A program made the position numbers and the translations under genes. A DNA stretch of 64,000 nt from Pacificispira sp002696645 (GTDB lineage: Bacteria > Pseudomonadota > Alphaproteobacteria > UBA8366 > Aestuariispiraceae): NCBI RefSeq assembly GCF_048892425.1, contig NZ_JBLZHU010000004.1:62001-126000 (forward strand). Direction: 5' to 3'. The notes under the pieces are model-generated. The model made no database searches. It worked only from the letters and a program-made list of their open reading frames with translations, and was not told the DNA's origin. Each line of letters opens with the position of its first letter. Within the stretch, counting starts at the first letter, position 1. This document shows, one piece after another, positions 17,501 to 26,978 of the stretch.

Positions 17501-18967
17501 TCATATAAGCCGGGCACCGCCATTTTCTGCGGGATTGGCTTCGGGATGCAGGCGCCCTGTAGGGATGGCCGAATCCGGTTTGGCACAGTCCAGAAACAGG
17601 CCCGACCCCGGCTGGGCGCACAGAGTCGCATTTTCAATGACCACCCGCCCCCGGCTCAACACCGTCTCTGGCCAGCCGGTCAGGTGCCGTCCCTCATAGG
17701 GCGTAAATCCGACATCATCGTGGATCATCGTCTCATACTGGACGGTGACTTTTTTATTGGGGTCCCAGATCGCCAGATCCGCATCAGCCCCGACCGCGAT
17801 TGTGCCCTTTCGCGGATGCAAGCCATAGAGCTTTGCCGCATTGGTGGCGGTCAGGGCGACGAATTCGTTAAGGCTAAGCCGACCCTTGCCCACCCCTTCA
17901 GAGAAGAGCAGCGGCAGGCGCAATTCCAGGCCCGGCACGCCATTGGCAAGCTGGGTGAAGCTGGCATCCATGCCATAACGCAGCTTGCCCGTCTGGTCGA
18001 AGCGATAGGGTGCATGATCAGACGAGAAAACCTGAAACGTGCCATTCTTCAACCCGCGCCAGATTGCCTCCTGCCCGGCAGAATCCCTCGGCGGCGGGCT
18101 GCAGCAGTATTTCGCCCCCTCCAATCCGTCGCGGTCCAGATCAGCCGCGGTCAGGAACAGATATTGCGGGCAGGTTTCCCCAAAGATCTTCAACCCTGCG
18201 GTTTGAGCCGACCGGATCGCGCTGGTCGCGGCCTCGTCCGAAACATGGACAATCAACATGGGCGTATCGGTCAGGGACGCCAGGTCGATGGCCCGCCGGG
18301 TCGCCTCGCTCTCTGCGATGCGAGCATGGGCGATGGCGTGATATTTCGGGGCGCGATGTCCGCCTGTCGTCAGTTTCTCGCTGAGCCAGCGGATGATGTC
18401 ATCGTTTTCCGCATGTACCATCATCATGGCGCCAAGGGTGCGCGCGGCCGATAACACAGTCAATAATTCATAATCATCCAGCTTGAACGTGTCATAGGTC
18501 ATATAGACCTTGAAGGACGTAATCCCCTGTTCGATCATCGCCGGTAATTCCTGACCAAGAACCTGTGGATTGGGATCGCGCAGGATCAGGTGAAAGCCAT
18601 AGTCGATGATCGCCTTGGGGCCAGCCAATGCGTGATAGGCGGCAACGGTTTCGCCCAGGGTCTTGCCGGGCTGCTGCATGGCGAAGGGCATCACGGTCGT
18701 GGTGCCGCCAAAGGCTGCCGACCGCGTGCCACTTTCAAAATCATCAGCGCATTCGACGCCATCCACAGTTTCCTGGGCCAGATGACAATGGCTGTCGACC
18801 CCGCCGGGCAGGATCAATCTGCCCGTTGCATCGATCTCTCGCGCCCCATCGGACAGGCTTTCGCCAATTGCCGCAATCCGCCCGTCCTGAATCCCAATAT
18901 CTGCCTGAAAAGTGTCACTGGCGGTGGCGCAGGTGCCGTTTCGAAGGACCAGATCAAAGTTGACCAT
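17501..18967 (-). CDS. Dihydropyrimidinase/D-hydantoinase family cyclic amidohydrolase
   Basis: 488-residue metal-dependent hydrolase that opens cyclic amide rings such as dihydropyrimidines or hydantoins. Metal ligands are visible: His60 and His62 (DSHCHL), Lys153 to be carboxylated (TSFKVYMTY), His185 (MMMVHAEND) and a later SSDHAPY aspartate. These match the dihydropyrimidinase subfamily rather than allantoinase or dihydroorotase. No other pyrimidine-degradation gene is nearby. Its ATG lies 7 bp after the smc stop on the same strand, so it is likely to be read through from smc, an arrangement that probably reflects gene packing rather than function. Confidence 0.9.
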   Translation of the reverse strand: MVNFDLVLRNGTCATASDTFQADIGIQDGRIAAIGESLSDGAREIDATGRLILPGGVDSHCHLAQETVDGVECADDFESGTRSAAFGGTTTVMPFAMQQPGKTLGETVAAYHALAGPKAIIDYGFHLILRDPNPQVLGQELPAMIEQGITSFKVYMTYDTFKLDDYELLTVLSAARTLGAMMMVHAENDDIIRWLSEKLTTGGHRAPKYHAIAHARIAESEATRRAIDLASLTDTPMLIVHVSDEAATSAIRSAQTAGLKIFGETCPQYLFLTAADLDRDGLEGAKYCCSPPPRDSAGQEAIWRGLKNGTFQVFSSDHAPYRFDQTGKLRYGMDASFTQLANGVPGLELRLPLLFSEGVGKGRLSLNEFVALTATNAAKLYGLHPRKGTIAVGADADLAIWDPNKKVTVQYETMIHDDVGFTPYEGRHLTGWPETVLSRGRVVIENATLCAQPGSGLFLDCAKPDSAIPTGRLHPEANPAENGGARLI

Positions 18968-18974
18968 GATGGGA

Positions 18975-21900
18975 TTAACCAGCCTCTTTCATGCGCTCTG
19001 CCTGACGCAGATCGACGGACACCAATTGTGATACGCCCCGCTCTGCCATGGTCACACCAAACAGGCGGTCCATACGAGCCATGGTCATACGGTGATGGGT
19101 GACGACCAGAAAGCGTGTGGAACCTGCGCTTGTGATCTGATCCAGCATCTTACAAAAGCGATCCACATTGCTGTCATCCAGCGGTGCATCCACCTCGTCC
19201 AGCACACAGATCGGGGCGGGGTTGGTTAGGAACACCCCAAACAACAGGGCGAGTGCGGTCAGTGCCTGCTCCCCCCCTGACAGCAGCGACAGGATTTGCA
19301 TTTTCTTACCCGGCGGGCTGGCCATGATTTCCAGACCTGCCTCAAGCGGATCATCGGATTCGGTTAGCTTCAGATGCGCCTCACCGCCCCCAAACAGGGT
19401 TACGAACAGGTCCCGGAAATGTGTATTCACTTCATCGAAGGCCTTTAACAGACGCTCCCGGCCCTCGCGGTTTAAAGCATTGATGCCCTGGCGCAGACGG
19501 GCGATGGCGGCGATCAGGTCATCGCGTTCCGCCTGCATGGAGGCGATCTGTTCTTCCAGTTCTGCCGCTTCCTGCTCTGCGCGCAGATTGACCGGGCCGA
19601 TGGCGTCGCGCTCTCGCGCCAGGCGCTCTATTCGGCGTTCCACATCATCCTGGGGCGGCAGGGTCGCATCCGATTCCAGGCCGGATTGTGTCAGGGCCTC
19701 TTCCGGGGTGCAGTCCAGTTTCTCGCGCACCCGTTCGGTCAGGCTGGCAACGGTCTGCATCGCCTGCTCCACTGCCGCTTCACGCCGGACACGGGCCTCG
19801 CGGGCGGCAGCCAGGGCTGTTTCTGCCTGTCGCAGGGCAAAATCCATATCGCGTTGGGCATTCTCTGCTTCGGCCAATTTATCCGCCGCGGCCTGACGCT
19901 CTGCTTCACATTTTGCAATCGTGTCGCGCAGGAAACCAAGCTTCTCCTCAATCTCTGCCGGTCGGGCCTCCATAGCAGTCAAATCGCGCCCGGCTGCCAG
20001 TCGACGCTGTTCCAAATCGGCCATGCGTCGGGTCGCCCCTTCGGACCGGCTGGTCCAGGACTGCATTTCCGCAGAGATGGCAGCAAGGCGATCCCCCCGC
20101 GCCCTGGCATCGCGCTCTAACTGATCAAAGGCAGAGCGTTTTTCAACCTGACGGGCGCGCAACTCGGCAACCGTAGTGCGCAGACGGCTGAGGCGCTCTC
20201 GAAGGGCGCCTGCATCCTCCAGCACTTTCTGTGCCTGTTGCGAAGACGCCAAACGATCCTGAGCCTCGACTTTATCCGCCTCCAACCGGGCGGATTCTTC
20301 AACCAGTGCAGACAGACGGTTGCGGCTGTCTGAAACCTGCTGTTCCAACCGGGTCAGGGTGGCGCGGGCCTGACCGACCTGATCATAGGCGGCCTGCTGA
20401 TCCTGACGGGCCTGTGTCGCGCGCATTGAGGCCTGCGAGAGGGCATCAGCCGCAACCTCAGAGGCTTTGCGTAAATCGTCCAGGCGTCCATGCGCTTTCG
20501 CTTCTGCATCCGACAGGGCCGCCTCATTGGCGCTGCGGGCTTCTGCAATCAGTGCGTCGGCGGCTTCATGCGCCTTGGCCTGATCCGCCTCTGCCTGCGC
20601 GCGGGTAGCTAAAAGGGCTTGCTCAGCGGCTTCGGTCGCACCAGCCAAGGTCTTCTCTGCGGCCTGCAATGCGTCTTCGACGACCGCCAGACGGTTTCGA
20701 TATTCCAAACGCTTTGCCGCCGCCGTCGCGGTGCCCGGGCGAATGCGCAATCCATCCCAACGCCATAGCCCGCCGTCTTGCGTCACAAGGCGCTGACCAA
20801 CTGCCAAATCCGCCTGCAGACGGGTTGCGATGGCTGCATCTTCGGCAACGCCAACCTGGCTTAACCGCCGCCCCAGAGACTCTGGTGCCCGCACATGCCT
20901 GGACAGTGGCACCACGCCACCGGGTAAGTCTGGACCGCCATTTGGCAAGGCACCCAAATCAATCCAATGGCGCGAAGCGGCCTCATCCAGGGCGGCATCC
21001 AGGTCATCGCCAAAGGCCGCCCCCAAAGCGGTTTCATAGCCGCTGGCTACATCCAATTGTTCCAGAACCGGCTCGGCCCCGTCATCATCCTGAGTCAACA
21101 GGTCCCGCAAGGCATTGGCTTCTGCCGCCAGGCTGGACCGCTTACTGCGCGCGGCCTCCACCTGTTCCCGTCCAGTGCGTTCCGCCGCCGATACGGCATC
21201 GCGTCCGGCGCGATCCGCCTGACTGATACTGTCACGGGCGGTGCGCTCTGCGGTACTAAGGGCGTCGCGTGCTGCATTGCGGGCGGCATCCAGTTCCGCG
21301 CGCATCGCAGCGTCCGCCTGATCCAACGCCCCGCGTGCAGTTTTGGCGGCTTGTTCCGCTTCGTCGCGCTGGCTTTCGGCGGTTTCAGCATCGTTGCGCG
21401 CCTGTGACAGGGCAGCATCTGCTTGTGTCACCGCCGCGCGGGCGGCTTCAACATCACCGGCCTGCGCAATCTTCTGGTTCAACTCTTCTGTTTCTTGAGA
21501 GATCGCACCAGCGCGCGCATCCAACGCCGCAAGACGACGGGTCGCTTCTTCCACCTGTCTGATCAGGGACGCCCGCTGTGCTTCTACGGCGGCGACATGC
21601 TCGTTTAACTCATCCAGCGCCTGCTCTTTTTCGGTAACGGCTGCATCTGCTTCATCCCGCTCCTGACGCAATCGGTCCGTGGTTACCTTCTCGCCTGCCT
21701 GCTGGGCCTCCAGCGTTTCCTTTTCCTCTTTCAGCCGAGCCAATGCCTCTACCGCGTCAGAGGCCAAGGTCTCTTCCCGGCTGGCATCGGTCGCGATCTG
21801 ATCCAACCGGGCGCGCAGTTCCGTAATCTGCTCCCCCACCCGTTCGGCCTCAGACTGCAACTGTCGCTCCGCAATCACCTGCGCCTGCAGGCGTGCGGCA

Positions 21901-22766
21901 GCTTCCGCCTCGGCTTCTCTCAGTTTTGGGATCACCTCATGGGCATGGGTCTGCAAAGACGCTCCCTGAGCGGCGGCCTGTGTCCGCTCTGCCACGACCG
22001 ATTCAGCCTCCGCCAGGGCAGCGCGAGCATCGGTCAGGGTCTGATCTGCCTCCAACCAGCGGATATGCAATAGAATCGCTTCCTGGGCGCGCAATTGTTC
22101 GGCAATCTTGCGATAGCGATTGGCCTGGCGGGCCTGGCGCTGCAATCCGCCAAACTGCGTTTCCAATGCCCCGATCACATCTTCCAGACGCTCCAAATTC
22201 GATTCGGCGGCTTTCAGACGTAATTCCGCCTCATGCCGCCTGGAATGCAGCCCCCGAATGCCTGCGGCTTCTTCCAGCAGGGTGCGGCGATCGGTCGGTT
22301 TCGCGCCGATCAGTGCGCCAACGCGACCCTGACTGACAATGGCCGTGGAATTCGCGCCCGTTGCCAGATCCGCAAACAGCAATTGCACGTCGCGGGCGCG
22401 GACTTCCTTGCCATTGATGCGATAGGTCGATCCCTGCCCTCGGTCGATTCGTCGGGTGATTTCGATTTCATCAGAATCATTGAAGGCTGCAGGCGCAATG
22501 CGATCTGCATTGTCCATGAAAACGGTGACTTCAGCATTATTGCGCTGTGGTCGCGTAGAGGACCCCGCAAAGATGACGTCGTCCATCTCGCCACCGCGCA
22601 TCCTTTTGGCCGATGCTTCCCCCATCACCCAGCGCAGCGATTCGATGACATTGGATTTGCCGCAGCCATTGGGACCCACGACTCCCGTTATACCCGGTTC
22701 GATCATCAGTTCGACCGGGTCAACGAAAGACTTGAAACCGTGCACACGCAGCTTCTTGAAATGCAC
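18975..22766 (-). CDS. smc: Chromosome segregation ATPase SMC
   Basis: 1263-residue condensin subunit, starting at a GTG (first residues HFKKLRVHGFKSF, typical SMC N-terminus). Walker A is VGPNGCGKSN near residue 32, the ABC signature LSGGEQALTALALLFG and Walker B ICVLDEVDAPLDD are in the C-terminal head. Two long coiled coils flank a hinge around 500-680 (TALGAAFGDDLDAALDEA region). The coils are unusually rich in Ala, Glu and Arg. Length is slightly above the usual 1150-1200, mainly in the coiled-coil arms. The protein makes an ATP-gated ring on DNA with ScpA/ScpB, neither of which is in the window. Confidence 0.96.
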   Translation of the reverse strand: MHFKKLRVHGFKSFVDPVELMIEPGITGVVGPNGCGKSNVIESLRWVMGEASAKRMRGGEMDDVIFAGSSTRPQRNNAEVTVFMDNADRIAPAAFNDSDEIEITRRIDRGQGSTYRINGKEVRARDVQLLFADLATGANSTAIVSQGRVGALIGAKPTDRRTLLEEAAGIRGLHSRRHEAELRLKAAESNLERLEDVIGALETQFGGLQRQARQANRYRKIAEQLRAQEAILLHIRWLEADQTLTDARAALAEAESVVAERTQAAAQGASLQTHAHEVIPKLREAEAEAAARLQAQVIAERQLQSEAERVGEQITELRARLDQIATDASREETLASDAVEALARLKEEKETLEAQQAGEKVTTDRLRQERDEADAAVTEKEQALDELNEHVAAVEAQRASLIRQVEEATRRLAALDARAGAISQETEELNQKIAQAGDVEAARAAVTQADAALSQARNDAETAESQRDEAEQAAKTARGALDQADAAMRAELDAARNAARDALSTAERTARDSISQADRAGRDAVSAAERTGREQVEAARSKRSSLAAEANALRDLLTQDDDGAEPVLEQLDVASGYETALGAAFGDDLDAALDEAASRHWIDLGALPNGGPDLPGGVVPLSRHVRAPESLGRRLSQVGVAEDAAIATRLQADLAVGQRLVTQDGGLWRWDGLRIRPGTATAAAKRLEYRNRLAVVEDALQAAEKTLAGATEAAEQALLATRAQAEADQAKAHEAADALIAEARSANEAALSDAEAKAHGRLDDLRKASEVAADALSQASMRATQARQDQQAAYDQVGQARATLTRLEQQVSDSRNRLSALVEESARLEADKVEAQDRLASSQQAQKVLEDAGALRERLSRLRTTVAELRARQVEKRSAFDQLERDARARGDRLAAISAEMQSWTSRSEGATRRMADLEQRRLAAGRDLTAMEARPAEIEEKLGFLRDTIAKCEAERQAAADKLAEAENAQRDMDFALRQAETALAAAREARVRREAAVEQAMQTVASLTERVREKLDCTPEEALTQSGLESDATLPPQDDVERRIERLARERDAIGPVNLRAEQEAAELEEQIASMQAERDDLIAAIARLRQGINALNREGRERLLKAFDEVNTHFRDLFVTLFGGGEAHLKLTESDDPLEAGLEIMASPPGKKMQILSLLSGGEQALTALALLFGVFLTNPAPICVLDEVDAPLDDSNVDRFCKMLDQITSAGSTRFLVVTHHRMTMARMDRLFGVTMAERGVSQLVSVDLRQAERMKEAG

Positions 22767-22882
22767 TTAGACTGGTCCGTTCTGGCCAAAACACGCAAGT
22801 ATATCAGGATGAGATGCCATCCCTAACGTACTAGGCAATACGGATTCTGACGGAAGAGTCGAGTCGTTCCCGAAGGGGCTTG

Positions 22883-22899
22883 GAATCACGCCGTGATTC
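22883..22899. terminator. Hairpin just after the DsbA-like gene (no U-tract)
   Basis: GAATCAC-GCC-GTGATTC is a perfect 7-bp stem with a 3-nt loop, four bases beyond the stop codon of the minus-strand DsbA-like gene. It could stabilise the transcript end or attenuate reading into smc. Without a following U-tract it is not a classical intrinsic terminator. Confidence 0.4.
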
Positions 22900-22903
22900 G
22901 GTA

Positions 22904-23611
22904 TCAGTTCAGCGCCGCTTCAATCACTTCTTGAAACTTTTCGAACGGTTGAGACCCAACGATCTTGGTTCCATCAATGATGAATGTCGGGGTTGAGCCG
23001 ATATCATCCAGTTCGGACCAATAGCTGCGCTGCTTCACAATCGCCGCATAGAGGTCCTGATTGTTAAAACACGCTTCAATACTATCGGACGACATACCCG
23101 CAAAGCTGCCCAGCTTTGCCAGATCCGCCAGCATGTTCTGGGACCCGCCCCAGGCCGGCTGTTGTGCGAACAGCAGGTTGACCAGCGGGAAATAGCGATC
23201 TTCAGGGGCACAGCGGGCCAACAAAGAACCAAGCGCCGCCCCTTCATTCAACGGATAATCACGAAATTCCAGCTTAACCTTACCGGTATCGATATAGGTT
23301 TTCTTCAATTCCGGCAGGGTCTCCTGATGAAAGGCCGCACAATGCGGGCATGTCAGGGACGCATATTCAATAATGGTCACCGGGGCGTCGGGATTGCCCA
23401 AAATACGGGGCGTAATCAGCGCCTGATTCTGCGCAGAGGGGGATTCAGCAGCTTGTGCCTCGGAAATCAGCGGCGCATTGGGTTGTACAGTGCTGGCATT
23501 GGGCAGGCTAGATATCTCTGTTCCACTGCGGAAGAACGCGACCCCACCCACAATAACCGTCAAGGCGACAATGATCGCCGGAACAGTGGCTTTATGCTGA
23601 AGAATGCTCAT
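22904..23611 (-). CDS. DsbA-family thioredoxin-fold oxidoreductase, membrane-anchored
   Basis: 235 residues from ATG 23611 (GGGG about 10 nt upstream; an upstream in-frame extension is arginine/cysteine-rich and looks non-coding). An N-terminal hydrophobic segment (about 9-27) serves as signal or anchor, followed by a flexible linker. The DSBA-like domain starts near 75 and has active-site CPHC at 88-91 and the cis-Pro loop GSTPTFIIDG near 205. It should act in the periplasm on disulfides. This type is common next to DUF721 and mutY in alphaproteobacteria, as seen here. Confidence 0.92.
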   Translation of the reverse strand: MSILQHKATVPAIIVALTVIVGGVAFFRSGTEISSLPNASTVQPNAPLISEAQAAESPSAQNQALITPRILGNPDAPVTIIEYASLTCPHCAAFHQETLPELKKTYIDTGKVKLEFRDYPLNEGAALGSLLARCAPEDRYFPLVNLLFAQQPAWGGSQNMLADLAKLGSFAGMSSDSIEACFNNQDLYAAIVKQRSYWSELDDIGSTPTFIIDGTKIVGSQPFEKFQEVIEAALN

Positions 23612-23693
23612 GAATGACAACCCCTTTAACAATCGTCCGACAGTGATGTGTCTTAGGTATGAATTTAAGACCCTTATGGCAAGGCTTGGTGAA

Positions 23694-24275
23694 TTATTCC
23701 TGCGTCTTTTTCGCAGCATCCCGGCGCAGCACCGACTCCCCGATGCGCAACAAAACCGCCCGTAGCTCTGGATCCTCAACCCGTTGCAGGTCCAGTTTCA
23801 TCTGCGCCAGACGTTCCGGATCAGCCGGCGTTTGGGGTGGTTTGGGCGCGGCCCCTAACCGGCCGGGCCCGGCCTTGCGGTTCGCCAGACGCGTGGGCGG
23901 CACCTGCATCAGTTTGATTCCGGAAATCGCCTTATAGCCGAAATGCATATTGATACGCGATACCAGCACCGGCTCCAGATGCTGCAATTCTGTCGCCATG
24001 GGCCCCAGCGCACGAATATGCAGCGTGCCTGCATCCCGGCGTCCCCTGGGAAAAGTCAGGCGGTCCGGATGCGCATGGCGCGCCAGATCGACCCCGACGA
24101 TCTGATCCCATTCATTTAAAATCCGCGCATCCGTGAAGCCCCGCTTACCCACAGCCTTCTTCGTCAGACCCGGCACCAGAGAAGCCAAAGACCGTGTGCC
24201 GCCATAGCGCCTATCATCCTTCTTCTTAGCGGCCCAGCTATTGGATGGTCTGGCTGGTGTTTCGTCGTCAGACAT
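23694..24275 (-). CDS. DUF721 domain-containing protein (DciA-like)
   Basis: 193 residues. The DUF721 core spans about 22-125, with WDQIVGVDLARHAHPDRLTF and the strand LHIRALGPMATELQHLEPVLVSRIN in two pieces. Related DciA proteins load the replicative helicase DnaB in bacteria lacking DnaC; whether this member does so is inference. The C-terminal part is proline/arginine-rich and probably disordered. ATG 24275 has GGAAAG 8 nt upstream. It is divergent from mutY and precedes the DsbA-like gene on the same strand. Confidence 0.85.
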   Translation of the reverse strand: MSDDETPARPSNSWAAKKKDDRRYGGTRSLASLVPGLTKKAVGKRGFTDARILNEWDQIVGVDLARHAHPDRLTFPRGRRDAGTLHIRALGPMATELQHLEPVLVSRINMHFGYKAISGIKLMQVPPTRLANRKAGPGRLGAAPKPPQTPADPERLAQMKLDLQRVEDPELRAVLLRIGESVLRRDAAKKTQE

Positions 24276-24350
24276 GTGGATCTTTCCGAAATGTATAATC
24301 TTGTCGTCTGGGGCTGGATTTGCCGCGCGCGCTCACTACACTGTAACGCC

Positions 24351-25421
24351 ATGAGCCACCTTTCTGAAACCGATATCGCCCCGCTGCTGTTACCTTGGTA
24401 TGATAGACATGCGCGCCGCCTGCCCTGGCGGTCACTGCCGGGTGATTTGGCGGACCCGTATCATGTCTGGCTGTCAGAAGTCATGCTGCAACAAACCACT
24501 GTTGCAACGGTGGCGGATTATTTTCGCAAGTTTCTAAAGCTGTGGCCAACTGTGGGCGATCTGGCAGCGGCGGATCTGGACGACGTGCTGACCGCCTGGG
24601 CGGGTCTTGGCTATTACGCCCGGGCACGCAACCTGCACAAATGTGCCAAACAGGTCGCAACACAATTCAATGGCCGGTTTCCTCAAACAGAAGAAGCCCT
24701 GCTGGAACTGCCAGGCATCGGTCGCTACACAGCAGCCGCCATTGCCGCCATCGCCTTCAATCAACCAGCATCCGTGATGGATGGGAATATTGAGCGGGTG
24801 ACGACCCGCCTGTTTGACATTGACACACCCCTGCCCGAGTCAAAGCCGATCCTGTATCGGCATGTATCGGATATGACGCCGACCCATCGACCCGGGGATT
24901 TTGCCCAGGCGATGATGGATCTGGGTGCAACCATCTGTGTGCCGGGCAATCCAAAATGCGTCTTATGTCCCCTGATTACCGCCTGCAGTGGCAAGGATCG
25001 TGCTGCCACCTTGCCAAGGAAACTGCCTAAGAAAGCAAAGCCTACGCGCCGCGGAACCGCCTTTTGGATCACCCGACCGGATGGGTCCATACTGTTGCGC
25101 CGCCGGGCAGAGACAGGTCTGCTGGGGGGGATGATGGAAATCCCTTCCACAGATTGGAAAGAACAGGAAAGTACGGATTTTGCCCAGACCGGCCTGCCAG
25201 AGGAACCATTTAACTTTCAGAAAGTGGGTGAAATCCGCCACACCTTTACCCATTTTCATCTGGAACTGAATGTTTATGCCTGCCAAGCAACAGAAGATTG
25301 GGCGAATGATGACAATGTGCCGGAAAACTGTATATGGTGCCTGCCTGATCGCTTGGACCAGGTAGCCTTGCCGACCGTAATGCGGAAGGTTGCGAAAGCT
25401 GCCCTGATGGTTGCCCCATAA
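24351..25421 (+). CDS. mutY: A/G-specific adenine glycosylase MutY
   Basis: Removes adenine mispaired with 8-oxoguanine. 356 residues from ATG 24351 (MSHLSETD); the start is set by homology position, as no strong ribosome site is present. Catalytic Glu43 sits in LSEVMLQQTTV, the helix-hairpin-helix reads LPGIGRYTAAAI, and catalytic Asp is in VMDGNIERVTTR. The [4Fe-4S] ligands follow the C-X6-C-X2-C-X5-C spacing (from CVPGNPKCVLC onward). The C-terminal NUDIX-like domain recognising 8-oxoG spans about 230-350. The divergent DUF721 gene shares the short promoter region. Confidence 0.96.
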   Translation: MSHLSETDIAPLLLPWYDRHARRLPWRSLPGDLADPYHVWLSEVMLQQTTVATVADYFRKFLKLWPTVGDLAAADLDDVLTAWAGLGYYARARNLHKCAKQVATQFNGRFPQTEEALLELPGIGRYTAAAIAAIAFNQPASVMDGNIERVTTRLFDIDTPLPESKPILYRHVSDMTPTHRPGDFAQAMMDLGATICVPGNPKCVLCPLITACSGKDRAATLPRKLPKKAKPTRRGTAFWITRPDGSILLRRRAETGLLGGMMEIPSTDWKEQESTDFAQTGLPEEPFNFQKVGEIRHTFTHFHLELNVYACQATEDWANDDNVPENCIWCLPDRLDQVALPTVMRKVAKAALMVAP

Positions 25422-25459
25422 ACGCCACATAGCCGCCCCACCCCTGAGAGGACCCGCTT

Positions 25460-26857
25460 GTGACACCCCCAGCATCACCTCAAGACACCATAATCCTGGC
25501 CCAAAGCGATCCGGTCACCTCGGCGCTGGAAGTTGTATCCGACAACATCGATAGCCTGAACAAAGAAACACTGGTCGCATATTGGGACATGGTGAAGGAC
25601 GTATGGAATTATGGGATCGGGGGAACCAGTCTGGGCGATATCCTGATCGCGCTTGGGATATTGATCATATTCCTGATTTTTCGGCAGTTCTTCAGCCGCT
25701 TTATCTTGCGCCGTGTCGAAAAAATCGCACAGCGAAGCGACAACAAACTGGATGATTCCTTAGCAACGGCGCTCAGCGAACCGGTTCGCTTTGTCCCCGC
25801 CGTCATCGGTGTGTTTTTCGCAACCGAGTATCTTAACCTCAGCGGCACACCAGAAGCACTGGCGACATCGCTGAACCGGTCCCTGATTGTCTTCATAATT
25901 TTCTGGACCCTGTTCAGGATGGTTGACCCGTTGTCCTTTGTCCTGGGAAAGGTCGAGCGTGTCTTCACATCCGCGATGGTCGAATGGTTGATCAAGGCGA
26001 TCAAGGTTCTGGTCGCCTTAATCGGTGCCGCAACCGTGCTGGAAATTTGGGGCATTCAGGTCGGCCCTATCATTGCCGGTCTGGGACTGTTTGGGGTCGC
26101 CGTTGCGCTGGGCGCACAGGATCTGTTCAAAAACCTGATCGCCGGAATTTTGATTCTGGTTGAAAAGCGATTTTCTATTGGGGAATGGATTCAAGTTGAC
26201 GGCGTTGTGGAGGGAACAGTCGAGTCAATTGGCTTTCGTTCCACCTTCATACGGCGGTTCGACAAGGCGCCCGTCTTTGTTCCGAATGCACAATTGTCAG
26301 ACGTTGCGGTCACCAATTTCTCCCGCATGACGCACCGCCGGATTTATTGGGTCATTGGCGTTGAATACCGCACGACCACCGACCAGTTGCGCGAAATTCG
26401 CGATGCGATTGAGGATTACATCGTCAAAAGTCCTGATTTCGTGCCCGCAGACCAGGCGACCCTGTTTGTGCGCCTGGACAAGTTCAACGACAGTTCCATC
26501 GATTTCATGGTGTATTGTTTCACCAAGACAACAGTTTGGGGCGAATATTTGAAGGTCAAAGAAGACTTGGCCTATGCCGTCAAAGCGATTGTTGAGGATG
26601 CTGAAACCGGCTTTGCCTTCCCCAGTCGTTCCCTGTATCTGGAAACTATTCCTGGCTCTATGCCAGAATTGTTCTCGCCGCCTGGCAAAGCCAATCAGTC
26701 ATCGACGGATGCAGATGATCAAGGGGGCTCCTCATCCGAAGCGGAATCTGCCTCGCGGGAGGAAGATCTGTCTACGGAGTCCAGCCTTGATGGTGGAAGC
26801 GATCGCAAGAGACAACCTAAACCCAAGCAAGGCGACGACGGGGGCGATGGTACCTAA
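25460..26857 (+). CDS. Mechanosensitive ion channel, MscS family
   Basis: 465 residues, starting at GTG 25460 with GAGGA 8 nt upstream. Several membrane segments lie in about 50-220. The pore-lining helix reads GLGLFGVAVALGAQDLFKNLIAG (in two pieces: GLGLFGVAVALG and AQDLFKNLIAG), followed by the MscS beta domain (FSIGEWIQVDGVVEGTVESI and FVPNAQLSDVAVTNFSR). The C-terminal domain ends near 405, and the last 60 residues are a charged, probably disordered tail rich in Asp, Glu, Ser and Lys. It should open on membrane tension to release solutes after hypo-osmotic shock. It follows mutY by about 40 bp. Confidence 0.93.
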   Translation: MTPPASPQDTIILAQSDPVTSALEVVSDNIDSLNKETLVAYWDMVKDVWNYGIGGTSLGDILIALGILIIFLIFRQFFSRFILRRVEKIAQRSDNKLDDSLATALSEPVRFVPAVIGVFFATEYLNLSGTPEALATSLNRSLIVFIIFWTLFRMVDPLSFVLGKVERVFTSAMVEWLIKAIKVLVALIGAATVLEIWGIQVGPIIAGLGLFGVAVALGAQDLFKNLIAGILILVEKRFSIGEWIQVDGVVEGTVESIGFRSTFIRRFDKAPVFVPNAQLSDVAVTNFSRMTHRRIYWVIGVEYRTTTDQLREIRDAIEDYIVKSPDFVPADQATLFVRLDKFNDSSIDFMVYCFTKTTVWGEYLKVKEDLAYAVKAIVEDAETGFAFPSRSLYLETIPGSMPELFSPPGKANQSSTDADDQGGSSSEAESASREEDLSTESSLDGGSDRKRQPKPKQGDDGGDGT

Positions 26858-26877
26858 AATACCTTTCACCAAGAGGC

Positions 26878-26904
26878 TTGACCCTCGCCGAAACCGGCTA
26901 TAGC
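26878..26904 (+). promoter_or_regulatory. Possible promoter of the leu leader
   Basis: TTGACC (26878-26883) and TATAGC (26899-26904) resemble -35 and -10 boxes, but the 15-bp spacer is short. If used, transcription would begin within a few bases of the leader-peptide ATG at 26916, giving a nearly leaderless start, as reported for the trp leader in rhizobia. Confidence 0.35.
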
Positions 26905-26915
26905 GTGCCAGCACG

Positions 26916-26978
26916 ATGACGAAACGGACCACCCTTTCGCTCCTTCCGGAGCTACTACTAGGCCTCGCCCTTATTTGA
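26916..26978 (+). CDS. leuL: Leucine-rich leader peptide upstream of leuA
   Basis: A 20-codon frame: MTKRTTLSLL followed by PELLLGLALI and TGA. Eight of 20 codons are leucine, including three consecutive CTA codons (26953-26961), and the last codon is isoleucine. Such peptides sense charged leucyl-tRNA through ribosome stalling and thereby control attenuation of branched-chain amino acid genes. leuA begins about 300 bp downstream with no other gene between. A small hairpin GCTCC-TTCC-GGAGC (26939-26952) overlaps the codons just before the leucine run. No Shine-Dalgarno site precedes the ATG, consistent with near-leaderless initiation. Confidence 0.75.
   Translation: MTKRTTLSLLPELLLGLALI

Noticed and set aside
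17498..18454. 318-codon frame on the plus strand
   Set aside because: Antisense to the hydantoinase gene, which has all metal ligands in place.
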